From: Arenicola marina
Lineage: Eukaryota > Annelida > Polychaeta > Arenicolidae
Direction: 5' to 3'
NCBI GenBank assembly: GCA_964019135.1
Contig: OZ025255.1
Span: 3,472,001 to 3,536,000 of the forward strand
Length of the DNA stretch: 64,000 bases
Part shown: positions 1 to 11,500 of the stretch, piece by piece
How positions within the stretch are numbered: the stretch's first letter is position 1
Layout of the letters: every line of letters begins with the position of its first letter
Made by a program: the position numbers and the translations under genes
The notes under the pieces: model-generated
Told to the model about the DNA's origin: nothing
Seen by the model: only the letters and a program-made list of their open reading frames with translations
The model's database searches: none

Positions 1-575
1 GACAGTATGACAGGGTAGTAAGGACATGGGGACCGTATGACAGGGTAGTAAGGACATGGGGGCAGTATGACAGGGTAGTAAGGACATGGGGACAGTATGA
101 CAGGGTAGTAAGTAAGGACATGGGGACAGTATGGCTGGGTAGTAAGGACATGGGGACAGTATGGCTGGGTAGTAAGGACATGGGGACAGTATGGCTGGGT
201 AGTAAGGACATGGGGACAGTATGGCTGGGTAGTAAGGACATGGGGACAGTATGACAGGGTAGTAAGGACATGGGGACAGTATGACAGGGTAGCAAGGACA
301 TGGGGACAGTATGACAGGGTAGCAAGGACATGGGGACAGTATGACAGGGTAGTAAGGACATGGGGACCGTATGACAGGGTAGTAAGGACATGGGGACAGT
401 ATGGCTGGGTAGTAAGGACATGGGGACAGTATGGCTGGGTAGTAAGGACATGGGGGCAGTATGCCTGGGTAGCAAGGACATGGGGACAGTATGGCTGGGC
501 AGTAAGGACATGGGGACAGTGTGGCTGGGTGGTAAGGACATGGGGACAGTATGACAGGGTGGTAAGGACATGGCG
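1..575. repeat. 30-bp minisatellite, about 19 copies, runs off left end
   Basis: The plus-strand unit is gacagtatga cagggtagta aggacatggg (30 bp), with a common variant carrying atggctgggt. One unit has a 4-bp insertion (agtaagtaagg, around 111-118). It lies in the intron after exon 12, and I see no UNC80 coding similarity in any unit. Confidence 0.95.
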
Positions 576-880
576 GCTAGAGGGCGCACGGTGAAAGCGA
601 CACCACGGACCACACACAGGAGCAGAGGGCAGCGCCAACCTTAAGGACCGACTTATCCTGACAGTACAAACAGTCGAAATGCAGCGAATGTCATCAAGAA
701 AGAATAAGACATAAGAAATAGACAGTGGTCGTATAGGGGTCAACAGGTACGGTTGGCATTCGGAAAACAACAAAATCAGTACTTCCTTAAGGGTCACATG
801 CTTAGAATAGAGGACTGTACAGAGGAACGAGACTGAGTTAATGCTTAGAACGTTATACACTGACTGGATGTGGACCAGTC
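576..880. other. Unique intron sequence, no recognised feature
   Basis: About 300 bp of non-repetitive sequence between two arrays. I searched both strands by eye for the C-terminal UNC80 exon (the segment following HNKV in vertebrates) and found none. Confidence 0.6.
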
Positions 881-1140
881 TGGACCCGAATACCCCATTA
901 CCCAAATACACAAATACCCCATTACCCTAATACACCATTACCCGAATACACCATTACCATAATACACCATTACTCCATTACCATAATAACCAGTATTTCA
1001 TTACCGTAATACACCATTACTATATTACCATAATAACCCATTACCCTAATACACCATTACGCTACTACCCTATTAACATAATACTGGAATACCGTACCCT
1101 AATACCCTATTATGTTAGGGCATTCCTGCTAGAATACACC
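881..1140. repeat. Degenerate AT-rich repeat, about 15-17 bp
   Basis: Irregular copies of accctaatacaccatt and shorter derivatives, with variable spacing. It lies in the intron after exon 12, next to the GC-rich donor array. Confidence 0.8.
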
Positions 1141-1194
1141 CTACTCGGACACACCCTGGCTGGGGACTGAGGGAGTGGCTGAGGACGAGTTCCC

Positions 1195-2458
1195 GTATCC
1201 CCCCCCCCCTGGCCCCCGCCCCCGGTGACTGACCACTTTGAAGTGAGAGAGGAGCTGCAGGATGCCGGGGGTGACGCGGGCCCAGGGTGTGGCTGGGGCC
1301 TGGTTGGGGTCCCCACGCCCCCCCCCCCCTGGCCCCCGCCCCCGGTGACTAACCACTTTGGAGTGTGAAAGGAGCTGCAGGATGCCGGGGGTGACGCGGC
1401 CCCAGGGTGTGGCTGGGGACTGGTGGGGGTCCCCCCACCCCCTGGGCCCCGCCCCCGGTGACTGACCACTTTGGAGTGAGAGAGGAGCTGCAGGATGCCG
1501 GGGGTGACGCGGCCCCAGGGTGTGGCTGGGGACTGGTGGGGGTCCCCCCCCCCTGGCCCCGCCCCCGATGACTGACCACTTTGGAGTGTGAGAGGAGCTG
1601 CAGGATGCCGGGGGTGACGCGGCCTCAGGGTGTGGCTGGGGACCGGTGGGGGTCCCCACGCCCCCCCCCCCTGGCCCCCGCCCCCGGTGACTGACCACTT
1701 TGGAGTGTGATAGGAGCTGCAGGATGCCGGGGGTGACGCGGCCCCAGGGTGTGGCTGGGGACTGGTGGGGGTCCCCCCCCCCTGGCCCCCGAGCCGGGTG
1801 ACTGACCACTTTGGAGTGAGAGAGGAGCTGCAGGATGCCGGGGGTGACGCGCCCCAGGGTGTGGCTGGGGACTGGTGGGGGTCCCCACGCCCCCCCCCCC
1901 CCTGGCCCCCGCCCCCGGTGACTGACCACTTTGGAGTGTGATAGGAGCTGCAGGATGCCGGGGGTGACGCGGCCCCAGGGTGTGGCTGGGGACTGGTGGG
2001 GGTCCCCCCACCCCCTGGCCCCCGCCCCCGGTGACTGACCACTTTGGAGTGAGAGAGGAGCTGCAGGATGCCGGGGGTGACGCGGGCCCAGGGTGTGGTT
2101 GGGGACTGGTGGGGGTCTCCCCTGCCCCCCTCCCTGGCCCCCGCCCCCGGTGACTGACCACTTTGGAGTGTGAGAGGAGCTGCAGGATGCCGGGGGTGAC
2201 GCGGCCCCAGGGTGTGGCTGGGGACTGGTGGGGGTCTCCCCTGCCCCCCTCCCTGGCCCCCGCCCCAGGGTGTGGCTGGGGACTGGTGGGGGTCCCCCCT
2301 GGCCCCCTCCCTGGCCCTCGCCCCCGGTGACTGACCACTTTGGAGTGAGAGAGGAGCTGCAGGATGCCGGGGGTGACGCGGCCCCAGGGTGTGGCTGGGG
2401 ACTGGTGGGGGTCCCCCCTGCACCCCCCCCCCACTGGCCCTCGCCCCCGGTGACTGAC
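1195..2458 (-). repeat. 113-120-bp GC-rich array copying the exon 12 end and donor
   Basis: Ten further copies of the block ctgcaggatgccgggggtga (near 1256, 1376, 1489, 1602, 1718, 1831, 1948, 2060, 2179 and 2355) repeat the last 50 or so bases of exon 12 and its donor GTCAGT. Each is followed in the RNA sense by G-rich sequence (runs of 5 to 11 G) and a linker ending CCACACCCTGGG. A truncated unit lacking the exon part lies near 2263-2300. All units keep the peptide RVTPGILQLLSHSK nearly intact, which fits array homogenisation rather than selection. Confidence 0.93.
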
Positions 2459-2599
2459 CACTTTGGAGTGTGAGAGGAGCTGCAGGATGCCGGGGGTGAC
2501 GCGGCCCCAGAAGTCCAGGATGGTGGTCTGGGCCAGCGCGCAGCTCTCACTGTGCGGCGGGCTCAGCGTGGCGAACGACTCGCAGTACATGGTCCACAG
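2459..2599 (-). CDS. UNC80: UNC80 exon 12 of window (141 bp, 47 codons)
   Basis: Reads LWTMYCESFATLSPPHSESC, ALAQTTILDFWGRVTPGILQ, then LLSHSKV. The vertebrate counterpart is LWTVYCEQ... to LEFWSRVTPSILQLMAHNKV. The acceptor TTCCTTCCAG lies before 2599, and the donor GTCAGT lies at 2458-2453. Both borders are phase 0. The terminal 50 or so bases (WGRVTPGILQLLSHSKV) with the donor are copied 10 more times in the array downstream. Read-through past the donor stays open in this frame to about 1625, giving a Gly/Pro/Arg-rich repetitive sequence that I regard as intronic. The remaining C-terminal coding sequence must lie beyond the left edge. Confidence 0.94.
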
Positions 2600-2605
2600 C
2601 TGGAA

Positions 2606-3036
2606 GGAACAGGTCAAGGGCATGAGACACAGGTCAAGGGCATGGCACACAGGTCAAGGGCATGAGACACAGGTCAAGAGCATGGCATACAGGTCAAGGG
2701 CATGGGACACAGGTCAAGGGCATCGGTCACAGGCCAAGGGCGTGGGACACAGGTCAAGGACATCGGACACAGGCCAAGGGTATGGAACACAAGACAAGGG
2801 CGTGGGACACAGGTCAAGGGCATCGGACACAGGTCAAGGGCATGAGACACAGGTCAAGGGCATGGCACACATGTCAAGGGCGTGGGACACAGGTCAAGGG
2901 CATGGAACGCAGGTCAAGGGCATGGAACACAGGTCAAGGGCATAGCACACATGTCAAGGCGTGGGACACAGGTCAAGGGCATGAAACACAGGTCAAGGGC
3001 ATAGGACACAAGTCAAGAGCATAGGACACTGGTCAT
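2606..3036. repeat. 20-bp minisatellite next to exon 12 acceptor
   Basis: About 21 copies of aggtcaagggcatgagacac (20 bp, plus strand), starting about 7 nt upstream of the exon 12 acceptor. It contributes part of the sequence in front of the pyrimidine tract but does not copy the AG or any exon base. One unit has a 1-bp deletion near 2959. Confidence 0.92.
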
Positions 3037-3039
3037 GGA

Positions 3040-3436
3040 TTAACCATACGGCCATTGCTGTAACCATGGCATTACCACAGGGCCACAGCTGTAACCATGG
3101 CATTACCACAGGGCCACAGCTGTAACCATGGCATTACCACAGGGCAATAGCTGTAACCATGGCATTAACTCGCGGCAACAGCTGTAACCATGGCATTACC
3201 ACACGGCAACAGCTGTAACCATGGCATTACCACAGGGCCACAGCTGTAACCATGGCATTACCACAGGGCCACAGCTGTAATCATGGCATTACCATACGGC
3301 AACAGCTGTAACCATGGCATTACCACACGGAAACAGCTGTAACCATGGCATTCCCACACGGCAACAGCTGTAACCATGGCATTCCCACACGGCAACAGCT
3401 GTAACCATGGCATTACAACATGGCCACAGCTGTAAC
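3040..3436. repeat. 31-bp minisatellite in the exon 11-12 intron
   Basis: About 13 copies of a 31-bp unit beginning taaccatggcattaccacag and ending ggccacagctg, with variants cggcaacagctg and cggaaacagctg. It is separated from exon 11 by about 150 bp of unique sequence (3437-3590). Confidence 0.92.
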
Positions 3437-3590
3437 TACGGCGCATCCACCTAGCAACATGAACGGTTGAGATGAAGAGAAACATTTTCGCCTCATAAAA
3501 CCTTGACTATAACTAAGAATTAAAGGATTTATATGTATGTTTATTCATTAGGTCGCCCAATACGACGAAAAGTGAGACACAAGACCTTAC

Positions 3591-3641
3591 CTGGCATAAG
3601 ATGAAGGCGTGAAACAGGGAGGACATGTGCAAGACAGAAGC
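3591..3641 (-). CDS. UNC80: UNC80 exon 11 of window (51 bp, 17 codons)
   Basis: A small exon reading ASVLHMSSLFHAFILCQ; vertebrate UNC80 has TSVLHMCSLFHAFIFAQ. The acceptor is strong (TTTTTGTTTCAG before 3641), and the donor GTAAGG lies at 3590-3585. Both borders are phase 0, so skipping it would remove 17 residues in frame. It is too short for a simple open-frame scan and was found from family order. The 41-bp array begins about 20 nt upstream of the acceptor without copying the exon. Confidence 0.94.
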
Positions 3642-3659
3642 CTGAAACAAAAACAGAAC

Positions 3660-5180
3660 GTTGACAGTGTGGCTCATGTCGCCATGTCACAACACGTTAG
3701 GGTGACAGTGTGGCTCATGTCGTCATGTCACAACACGTTAGGGTCACAGTGTGGCTCATGTCGTTATGTCACAACACGTTAGGGTGACAGTGTGGCTCAT
3801 GTCGTCATGTCACAACACGTTAGGGTGACAGTGTGGCTCATGTCGTCATGTCACAACACGTTAGGGTGACGGTGTGGCTCATGTCGTCATGTCACAACAC
3901 GTTAGAGTGACAGTGTGGCTCATGTCGTCATGCCACAACACGTTAGAGTGACAGTGTGGCTCATGTCGTCATGCCACAACACGTTAGAGTGACAGTGTGG
4001 CTCATGTCGTCATGTCACAACACGTTAGGGTGACGGTGTGGCTCATGTCGTCATGTCACAACACGTTAGGGTGACAGTGTGGCTCATGTCGTCATGCCAC
4101 AACACGTTAGAGTGACAGTGTGGCTCATGTCGTCATGTCACAACACGTTAGAGTGACAGTGTGGCTCATGTCGTCATGTCACAACACGTTAGGGTGACGG
4201 TGTGGCTCATGTCGTCATGTCACAACACGTTAGGGTGACAGTGTGGCTCATGTCGTCATGTCACAACACGTTAGGGTGACGGTGTGACTCATGTCGTCAT
4301 GTCACAACACGTTAGAGTGACAGTGTGGCTCATGTCGTCATGTCACAACACGTTAGGGTGACGGTGTGGCTCATGTCGTCATGTCACAACACGTTAGGGT
4401 GACAGTGTGGCTCATGTCGTCATGTCACAACACGTTAGGGTGACGGTGTGGCTCATGTCGTCATGCCACAACACGTTAGAGTGACAGTGTGGCTCATGTC
4501 GTTATGTCACAACACGTTAGGGTGACAGTGTGGCTCATGTCGTCATGTCACAACACGTTAGGGTGACAGTGTGGCTCATGTCGTCATGTCACAACACGTT
4601 AGAGTGACAGTGTGGCTCATGTCGTCATGTCACAACACGTTAGGGTGACAGTGTGGCTCATGTCGTCATGTCACAACACGTTAGAGTGACAGTGTGGCTC
4701 ATGTCGTCATGTCACAACACGTTAGAGTGACAGTGTGGCTCATGTCGTCATGTCACAACACGTTAGGGTGACAGTGTGGCTCATGTCGTCATGCCACAAC
4801 ACGTTAGGGTGACAGTGTGGCTCATGTCGTCATGTCACAACACGTTAGAGTGACAGTGTGGCTCATGTCGTCATGTCACAACACGTTAGAGTGACAGTGT
4901 GGCTCATGTCGTCATGTCACAACACGTTAGGGTGACGGTGTGGCTCATGTCGTCATGTCACAACACGTTAGGGTGACAGTGTGGCTCATGTCGTCATGCC
5001 ACAACACGTTAGAGTGACAGTGTGGCTCATGTCGTTATGTCACAACACGTTAGAGTGACAGTGTGGCTCATGTCGTCATGTCACAACACGTTAGGGTGAC
5101 AGTGTGGCTCATGTCGTCATGTCACAACACGTTAGAGTGACAGTGTGGCTCATGTCGTCATGTCACAACACGTTAGGGTG
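3660..5180. repeat. 41-bp minisatellite upstream of exon 11
   Basis: About 37 copies of a 41-bp unit (gtgacagtgtggctcatgtc, then gtcatgtcacaacacgttag, then g). It begins roughly 20 nt upstream of the exon 11 acceptor, just outside the pyrimidine tract. Units are highly uniform, with recurring single-base variants (gtgacggtg, cgttagag, catgccac) in patterns that suggest multi-unit duplication. Confidence 0.95.
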
Positions 5181-5214
5181 AGACTTAGATGTGTTATCAG
5201 GTATACGCTGTTTC

Positions 5215-5440
5215 ACCACGTCATCATCACGTCACGTCATCATCACGGAACGTCATCACGTCACGTCATCATCACGTCACGTCATCTCGTCAAGTCATCA
5301 CGTCCAGTCATCACGTCATCACGTCACGTCATCACGTTATTCATAACATACTAAGTACCGCCAGGATATCTACATTCCAAGAAATACGCTTTATGAAAAT
5401 AATTGCTTGGAATCTTTTAACTCCTTGCGAGATATACGGC
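5215..5440. repeat. Short tcacgtcatca repeat, then unique sequence
   Basis: From 5215 to about 5345 there is an irregular 11-14-bp repeat of cgtcatcatcacgtcacgt. From 5350 to 5440 the sequence is unique, and I recognise no gene or site in it. Confidence 0.75.
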
Positions 5441-8229
5441 GTTAGGAGGGGCTACACTACAGCAACATCGGCCCACTCCCCCACCCCACCCCCTACCTTG
5501 GAATAGGCCCACTCCCCCACCCACCCCCTACCTTGGAATAGGGGGTAAACTACAGCAACATCGGCCCACTCCCCCACCCCAACCCCTACCTTGGAATAGG
5601 GGCTACACTACAGCAACATCGGCCCACTCCCCCACCCCACCCCCTACCTTGGAATAGGGGCTACACTACAGCAACATCGGCCCACTCCCCCACCCCACCC
5701 CCTACCTTGGAATAGGGGCTACACTACAGCAACATCGGCCCACTCCCCAACCCCACCCCCTACCTTGGAATAGGCCCACTCCCCCACCCGACCCCCTACC
5801 TTGGAATAGGGGCTACACTACAGCAACATAGGCCCACTCCCCCACCCCACCCCCTACCTTGGAATAGGCCCACTCCCCAACCCCACCCCCTACCTTGGAA
5901 TAGGGGATACACTACAGCAACATCGGCCCACTCCCCCACCCCGCCCCCTACCTTGGAATAGGGGCTACACTACAGCAACATCGGCAAACTCCCCCACCCA
6001 CCCCCTACCTTGGAATAGGGGCTACACAACAGCAACATCGGCCCACTCCCCCACCCCACCCTCTACCTTGGAATAGGGGGTACACTACAGCAACATCGGC
6101 CCACTCCCCCACCCCACCCCCTACCTTGGAATAGGCCCACTCCCCCACCCACCCCCTACCTTGGAATAGGGGGTAAACTACAGCAACATCGGCCCACTCC
6201 CCCACCCCAACCCCTACCTTGGAATAGGGGCTACACTACAGCAACATCGGCCCACTCCCCCACCCCACCCCCTACCTTGGAATAGGGGCTACACTACAGC
6301 AACATCGGCCCACTCCCCCACCCCACCCCCTACCTTGGAATAGGGGCTACACTACAGCAACATCGGCCCACTCCCCAACCCCACCCCCTACCTTGGAATA
6401 GGCCCACTCCCCCACCCGACCCCCTACCTTGGAATAGGGGCTACACTACAGCAACATAGGCCCACTCCCCCACCCCACCCCCTACCTTGGAATAGGCCCA
6501 CTCCCCAACCCCACCCCCTACCTTGGAATAGGGGATACACTACAGCAACATCGGCCCACTCCCCCACCCCGCCCCCTACCTTGGAATAGGGGCTACACTA
6601 CAGCAACATCGGCAAACTCCCCCACCCACCCCCTACCTTGGAATAGGGGCTACACAACAGCAACATCGGCCCACTCCCCCACCCCACCCTCTACCTTGGA
6701 ATAGGGGGTACACTACAGCAACATAGGCCCACTCCCCCACCCCACCCCCTACCTTGGAATAGGCCCACTCCCCCACCCACCCCCTACCTTGGAATAGGGG
6801 GTAAACTACAGCAACATCGGCCCACTCCCCCACCCCAACCCCTACCTTGGAATAGGGGGTACACTACAGCAACATCGGCCCACTCCCCCACCCCACCCCC
6901 TACCTTGGAATAGGGGGTACACTACAGCAACATCGGCCCACTCCCCCACCCCACCCCCTGCCTTGGAATAGGGGGTACACTACAGCAACATCGGCCCACT
7001 CCCCCACCCCACCCCCTACCTTGGAATAGGCCCACTCCCCACCCACCCCCTACCTTGGAATAGGGGCTACACTACAGCAACATCGGCCCACTCCCCTACC
7101 CCACCCCCTACCTTGGAATAGGCCCACTCCCCACCCACCCCCGACCTTGGAATAGAGGGTACACTACAGCAACATCGGCCCACTCCCCCACCCCACCCCC
7201 TACCTTGGAATAGGGGCTACACTACAGCAACATCGGCCCACTCCCCCACCCCACCCCCTACCTTGGAATAGGCCCACTCCCCCACCCACCCCCTACCTTG
7301 GAATAGGGGGTACACTACAGCAACATCGGCCCACTCCCCAACCCCACCCCCTACCTTGGAAGAGGCCCACTCCCCCACCCCACCCCCTACCTTGGAATAG
7401 GGGCTACTCTACAGCAACATTGGCCCACTCCCCCACCCCACACCCTACCTTGGAATAGGGGCTACACTACAGCAACATCGGCCCACTCCCCCACCCCACC
7501 CCCTACCTTGGAATAGGCCCACTCCCCCACCCACCCCCTACCTTGGAATAGGCCCACTCCCCCACCCCACCCCCTACCTTGGAATAGGCCCACTCCCCAA
7601 CCCCACCCCCTACCTTGGAATAGGGGCTACACTACAGCAACATAGGCCCACTCCCCCACCCACCCCCTACCTTGGAATAGCGGCTACACTACAGCAACAT
7701 CGGCCCACTCCCCCACCCCACCCCCTACCTTGGAATAGGGGCTACACTACAGCAACATCGGCCCACTCCCCCACTCCACCCCCTACCTTGGAATAGGCCC
7801 ACTCCCCCACTCACCCCCTACCTTGGAATAGGGGGTACACTACAGCAACATCGGCCCACTCCCCCACCCCACCCCCTTCCTTGGAATAGGGGGTACACTA
7901 CAGCAACATCGGCCCACTCCCCCACCCCACCCCCTACCTTGGAATAGGGGGTACACTACAGCAACATCGGCCCACTCCCCCACCCCCTACCTTGGAATAG
8001 GCCCACTCCCCCACCCACCCCCTACCTTGGAATAGGGGGTACACTACAGCAACATCGGCCCACTCCCCCACCCCACCCCCTACCTTGGAATAGGGGGTAC
8101 ACTACAGCAACATCGGCCCACTCCCCCACCCCCTACCTTGGAATAGGCCCACTCCCCCACCCACCCCCTACCTTGGAATAGGGGGTACACTACAGCAACA
8201 TCGGCCCACTCCCCCACCCCACCCCCTAC
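5441..8229 (-). repeat. 58/35-bp G-rich array copying the exon 10 donor
   Basis: Two interleaved unit lengths occur: a 58-bp form (with ctacactacagcaacatcgg) and a short form of about 35 bp lacking that part. Each contains ctaccttggaatag, which in RNA sense is TTCCAAG followed by the donor GTAGGGGGTGGGG. I count about 54 copies besides the authentic one at 8230. The sequence after each donor is G-run rich. A few copies are mutated at the donor (gccttgg near 6959, ttccttgg near 7879). The array ends exactly at exon 10. Confidence 0.93.
5495..6750. repeat. 628-bp tandem duplication inside the 58/35-bp array
   Basis: The order of long, short and variant units at about 5495-6122 recurs at about 6123-6750 with an offset of 628 bp, including rare variants (cccgacccc, cataggcccac, cggcaaactc, cctctacc). 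The two blocks differ at only a few bases, so the second arose by duplication of many units at once. Confidence 0.8.
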
Positions 8230-8419
8230 CTTGGACTGCTCCGCGAAGCCCGTCATGATGACCATCACGTGATCAGCTATGTAGGACATGGCCTCCAGGG
8301 GGAGCGGCTGGCAGATCAGAGACGCCGCTGCCTTGGTGACGGCCGTGTGGGTCAGCGACCCCAGCAGTAGCCATGACAACAGGCGAATGTGGCTCACACA
8401 CTCCGTGAATTCCCTCGGT
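8230..8419 (-). CDS. UNC80: UNC80 exon 10 of window (190 bp)
   Basis: Reads PREFTECVSHIRLLSWLLLG, SLTHTAVTKAAASLICQPLP, LEAMSYIADHVMVIMTGFAE, then QSK. The segment CVSHIRLLSWLLLGSLTH is identical to my memory of vertebrate UNC80. The hydrophobic run is part of the helical scaffold rather than a proven membrane span. The acceptor is TTGTGTTTTCAG before 8419; the first base completes the Gly codon from exon 9. The donor is GTAGGG at 8229-8224, and the exon ends in phase 0. The exon's last six or so bases (TCCAAG) with the donor recur about 54 times downstream. The upstream intron is 19.4 kb. Confidence 0.95.
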
Positions 8420-8560
8420 CTGAAAACACAACACTAAATTATAATCTAAGTATGAAGTGTTTTATGAATTATGTGTAATTAAGAATTATGTGTAATTAAG
8501 AATTATGTGAATTATGTGAATTATGTTTAAAGAGGTAAATTTTCGGTGAATACACCAAAA
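8420..8560. other. AT-rich intron segment next to exon 10 acceptor
   Basis: Contains the exon 10 acceptor tract (RNA sense TTGTGTTTTCAG) and a small repeat of aattatgtgtaattaag near 8465-8525. I see no coding sequence. It is the only unique part of the 19.4-kb exon 9-10 intron. Confidence 0.7.
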
Positions 8561-11500
8561 GCATGTCTGTCTCACCCTTGTTGAAGGACGGGGTGGTAGA
8601 GCCAGGGCAGGTAGCGGCCTATGGCCCGCTGGTCCCGGCCCTAGGCCAACAGGGGACAGCACTCACCCTTGTTGAAGGAGAGGGTGGTAGAGCCAGGGCA
8701 GGTAGCGGCCTATGGCCCGCTGGTCCCGGCCCTAGGCCAACAGGGGACAGCACTCACCCTTGTTGCAAGACAGGGTGGTAGAGCCAGGGCAGGTAGCGGC
8801 CTATGGCCCGCTGGTCCCGGCCCTAGGCCAACAGGGGACATCACTCACCCTTGTTGAAGAACGGGGTGGTAGAGCCAGGGCAGGTAGCGGCCTATGGCCC
8901 GCTGGTCCCGGCCCTAGGCCAACAGGGGACAACACTCAACCTTGTTGAAGGACAGGGTGGTAGAGCCAGGGCAGGTAGCGGCCTATGGCCCGCTGGTCCC
9001 GGCCCTAGGCCAACAGGGGACAACACTCACCCTTGTTGAAGGACAGGGTGGTAGAGCCAGGGCAGGTAGCGGCCTATGGCCCGCTGGTCCCGGCCCTAGG
9101 CCAACAGGGGACAGCACTCACCCTTGTTGAAAGACGGGGTGGTAGAGTCAGGGCAGGTAGCGGCCTATGGCCCGCTGGTCCCGGCCCTAGGCCAACAGGG
9201 GACAACACTCACCCTTGTTGAAGGACAGGGTGGTAGAGCCAGGGCAGATAGCGGCCTATGGCCCGCTGGTCCCGGCACTAGGCCAACAGGGGACATCACT
9301 CACCCTTGTTGAAAGACGGGGTGGTAGAGCCAGGGCAGGTAGCGGCCTATGGCCCGCTGGTCCCGGCCCTAGGCCAACAGGGGACAGCACTCACCCTTGC
9401 TGAAGGACGGGGTGGTAGAGCCAGGGCAGGTAGCGGCCTATGGCCCGCTGGTCCCGGCCCTAGGCCAACAGGGGACAGCACTCACCCTTGCTGAAGGACA
9501 GGGTGGTAGAGCCAGGGCAGGTAGCAGGCTATGGCCCGCTGGTCCCGGCCCCCAGGCCAACAGGAGACAGCACTCACCCTTGTTGAAGGAGAGGGTGGTA
9601 GAGCCAGGGCAGGTAGCGGCCTATGGCCCGCTGGTCCCGGCCCTAGGCCAACAGGGGACAGCACTCATCCTTGTTGAAGGAGAGGGTGGTAGAGCCAGGG
9701 CAGGTAGCGGCCTATGGCCCGCTGGTCCCGGCCCTAGGCCAACAGAGGACAGCACTCACCCTTGCTGAAGGACAGGGTGGTAGAGCCAGGGCAGGTAGCG
9801 GCCTATGGCCCGCTGGTCCCGGCCCTAGGCCAACAGGGGACAACACTCACCCTTGTTGAAGGACGGGTTGTTAGAGCCAGGGCAGGTAGCGGCCTATGGC
9901 CCGCTGGTCCCGGCCCAAGGCCAACAGGGGACAGCACTCACCCTTGTTGAAGGACGGCGTGGTAGAGTCAGGGCAGGTAGCGGCCTATGGCCCGCTGGTC
10001 CTGGCCCTAGGCCAACAGGGGACAGCACTCACCCTTGTTGAAAGACGGGGTGGTAGAGCCAGGGCAGGTAGCGGCCTATGGCCCGCTGGTTCCGGCCCTA
10101 GGCCAACAGAGGACAGCACTCACCCTTGTTGAAGGACGAGGTGGTAGAGTCAGGGCAGGTAGCAGCCTATGGCCCGCTGGTCCCGGCCCCAGGCCAACAG
10201 GGGACAGCACTCACCCTTGTTGAAGGAGAGGGTGGTAGAGCCAGGGCAGGTAGCGGCCTATGGCCCGCTGGTCCCGGCCCTAGGCCAACAGGGGACATCA
10301 CTCACCCTTGTTGAAGAACGGGGTGGTAGAGCCAGGGCAGGTAGCGGCCTATGGCCCGCTGGTCCCGGCCCTAGGCCAACAGGGGACAGCACTCACCCTT
10401 GTTGAAGGACGGGGTGGTAGAGCCAGGGCAGGTAGCGGCCTATGGCCCGCTGGTCCCGGCCCTAGGCCAACAGGGGACAACACTCACCCTTGTTGAAGGA
10501 CGGGGTGGTAGAGTCAGGGCAGGTAGCGGCCTATGGCCCGCTGGTCCCGGCCCTAGGCCAACAGGGGACAACACTCAACCTTGTTGAAGGACAGGGTGGT
10601 AGAGCCAGGGCAGGTAGCGGCCTATGGCCCGCTGGTCCCGGCCCTAGGCCAACAGGGGACAACACTCATCCTTGTTGAAGGACGGGGTGGTAGAGCCAGG
10701 GCAGGTAGCGCCCTATGGCCCGCTGGTTCCGGCCCTAGGCCAACAGGGGACAGCACTCACCCTTGTTGAAGGACGGGGTGGTAGAGCCAGGGCAGGTAGC
10801 GGCCTATGGCCCGCTGGTCCCGGCCCTAGGCCAACAGGGGACAGCACTCACCCTTGCTGAAGGACGGGGTGGTAGAGCCAGGGCAGGTAGCGGCCTATGG
10901 CCCGCTGGTCCCGGCCCTAGGCCAACAGGGGACAGCACTCACCCTTGCTGAAGGACAGGGTGGTAGAGCCAGGGCAGGTAGCAGGCTATGGCCCGCTGGT
11001 CCCGGCCCCCAGGCCAACAGGAGACAGCACTCACCCTTGTTGAAGGAGAGGGTGGTAGAGCCAGGGCAGGTAGCGGCCTATGGCCCGCTGGTCCCGGCCC
11101 TAGGCCAACAGGGGACAGCACTCACCCTTGTTGAAGGAGAGGGTGGTAGAGCCAGGGCAGGTAGCGGCCTATGGCCCGCTGGTCGCGGCCCTAGGCCAAC
11201 AGGGGACAGCCCTCACCCTTGTTGAAGGACAGGGTGGTAGAGCCAGGGCAGGTAGCGGCCTATGGCCCGCTAGTCCCGGCCCTAGGCCAACAGGGGACAG
11301 CACTCACCCTTGTTGAAGGACGGGGTGGTAGAGCCAGGGCAGGTAGCGGCCTATGGCCCGCTGGTCCCGGCCCTAGGCCAACAGGGGACAGCACTCACCC
11401 TTGTTGAAGGACGGCGTGGTAGAGTCAGGGCAGGTAGCGGCCTATGGCCCGCTGGTCCTGGCCCTAGGCCAACAGGGGACAGCACTCACCCTTGTTGAAA

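Noticed and set aside
576-880. Terminal UNC80 exon in the unique sequence left of the arrays
   Set aside because: Reverse-complement reading gave no match to the C-terminal block expected after SHSKV, and no convincing acceptor was seen.
1110-2423. 437- and 469-codon collagen-like frames in the exon 12 donor array
   Set aside because: GC-rich repeats open in several frames; the conserved peptide part is simply the copied exon 12 end, and the rest is the donor and G-rich intron sequence.
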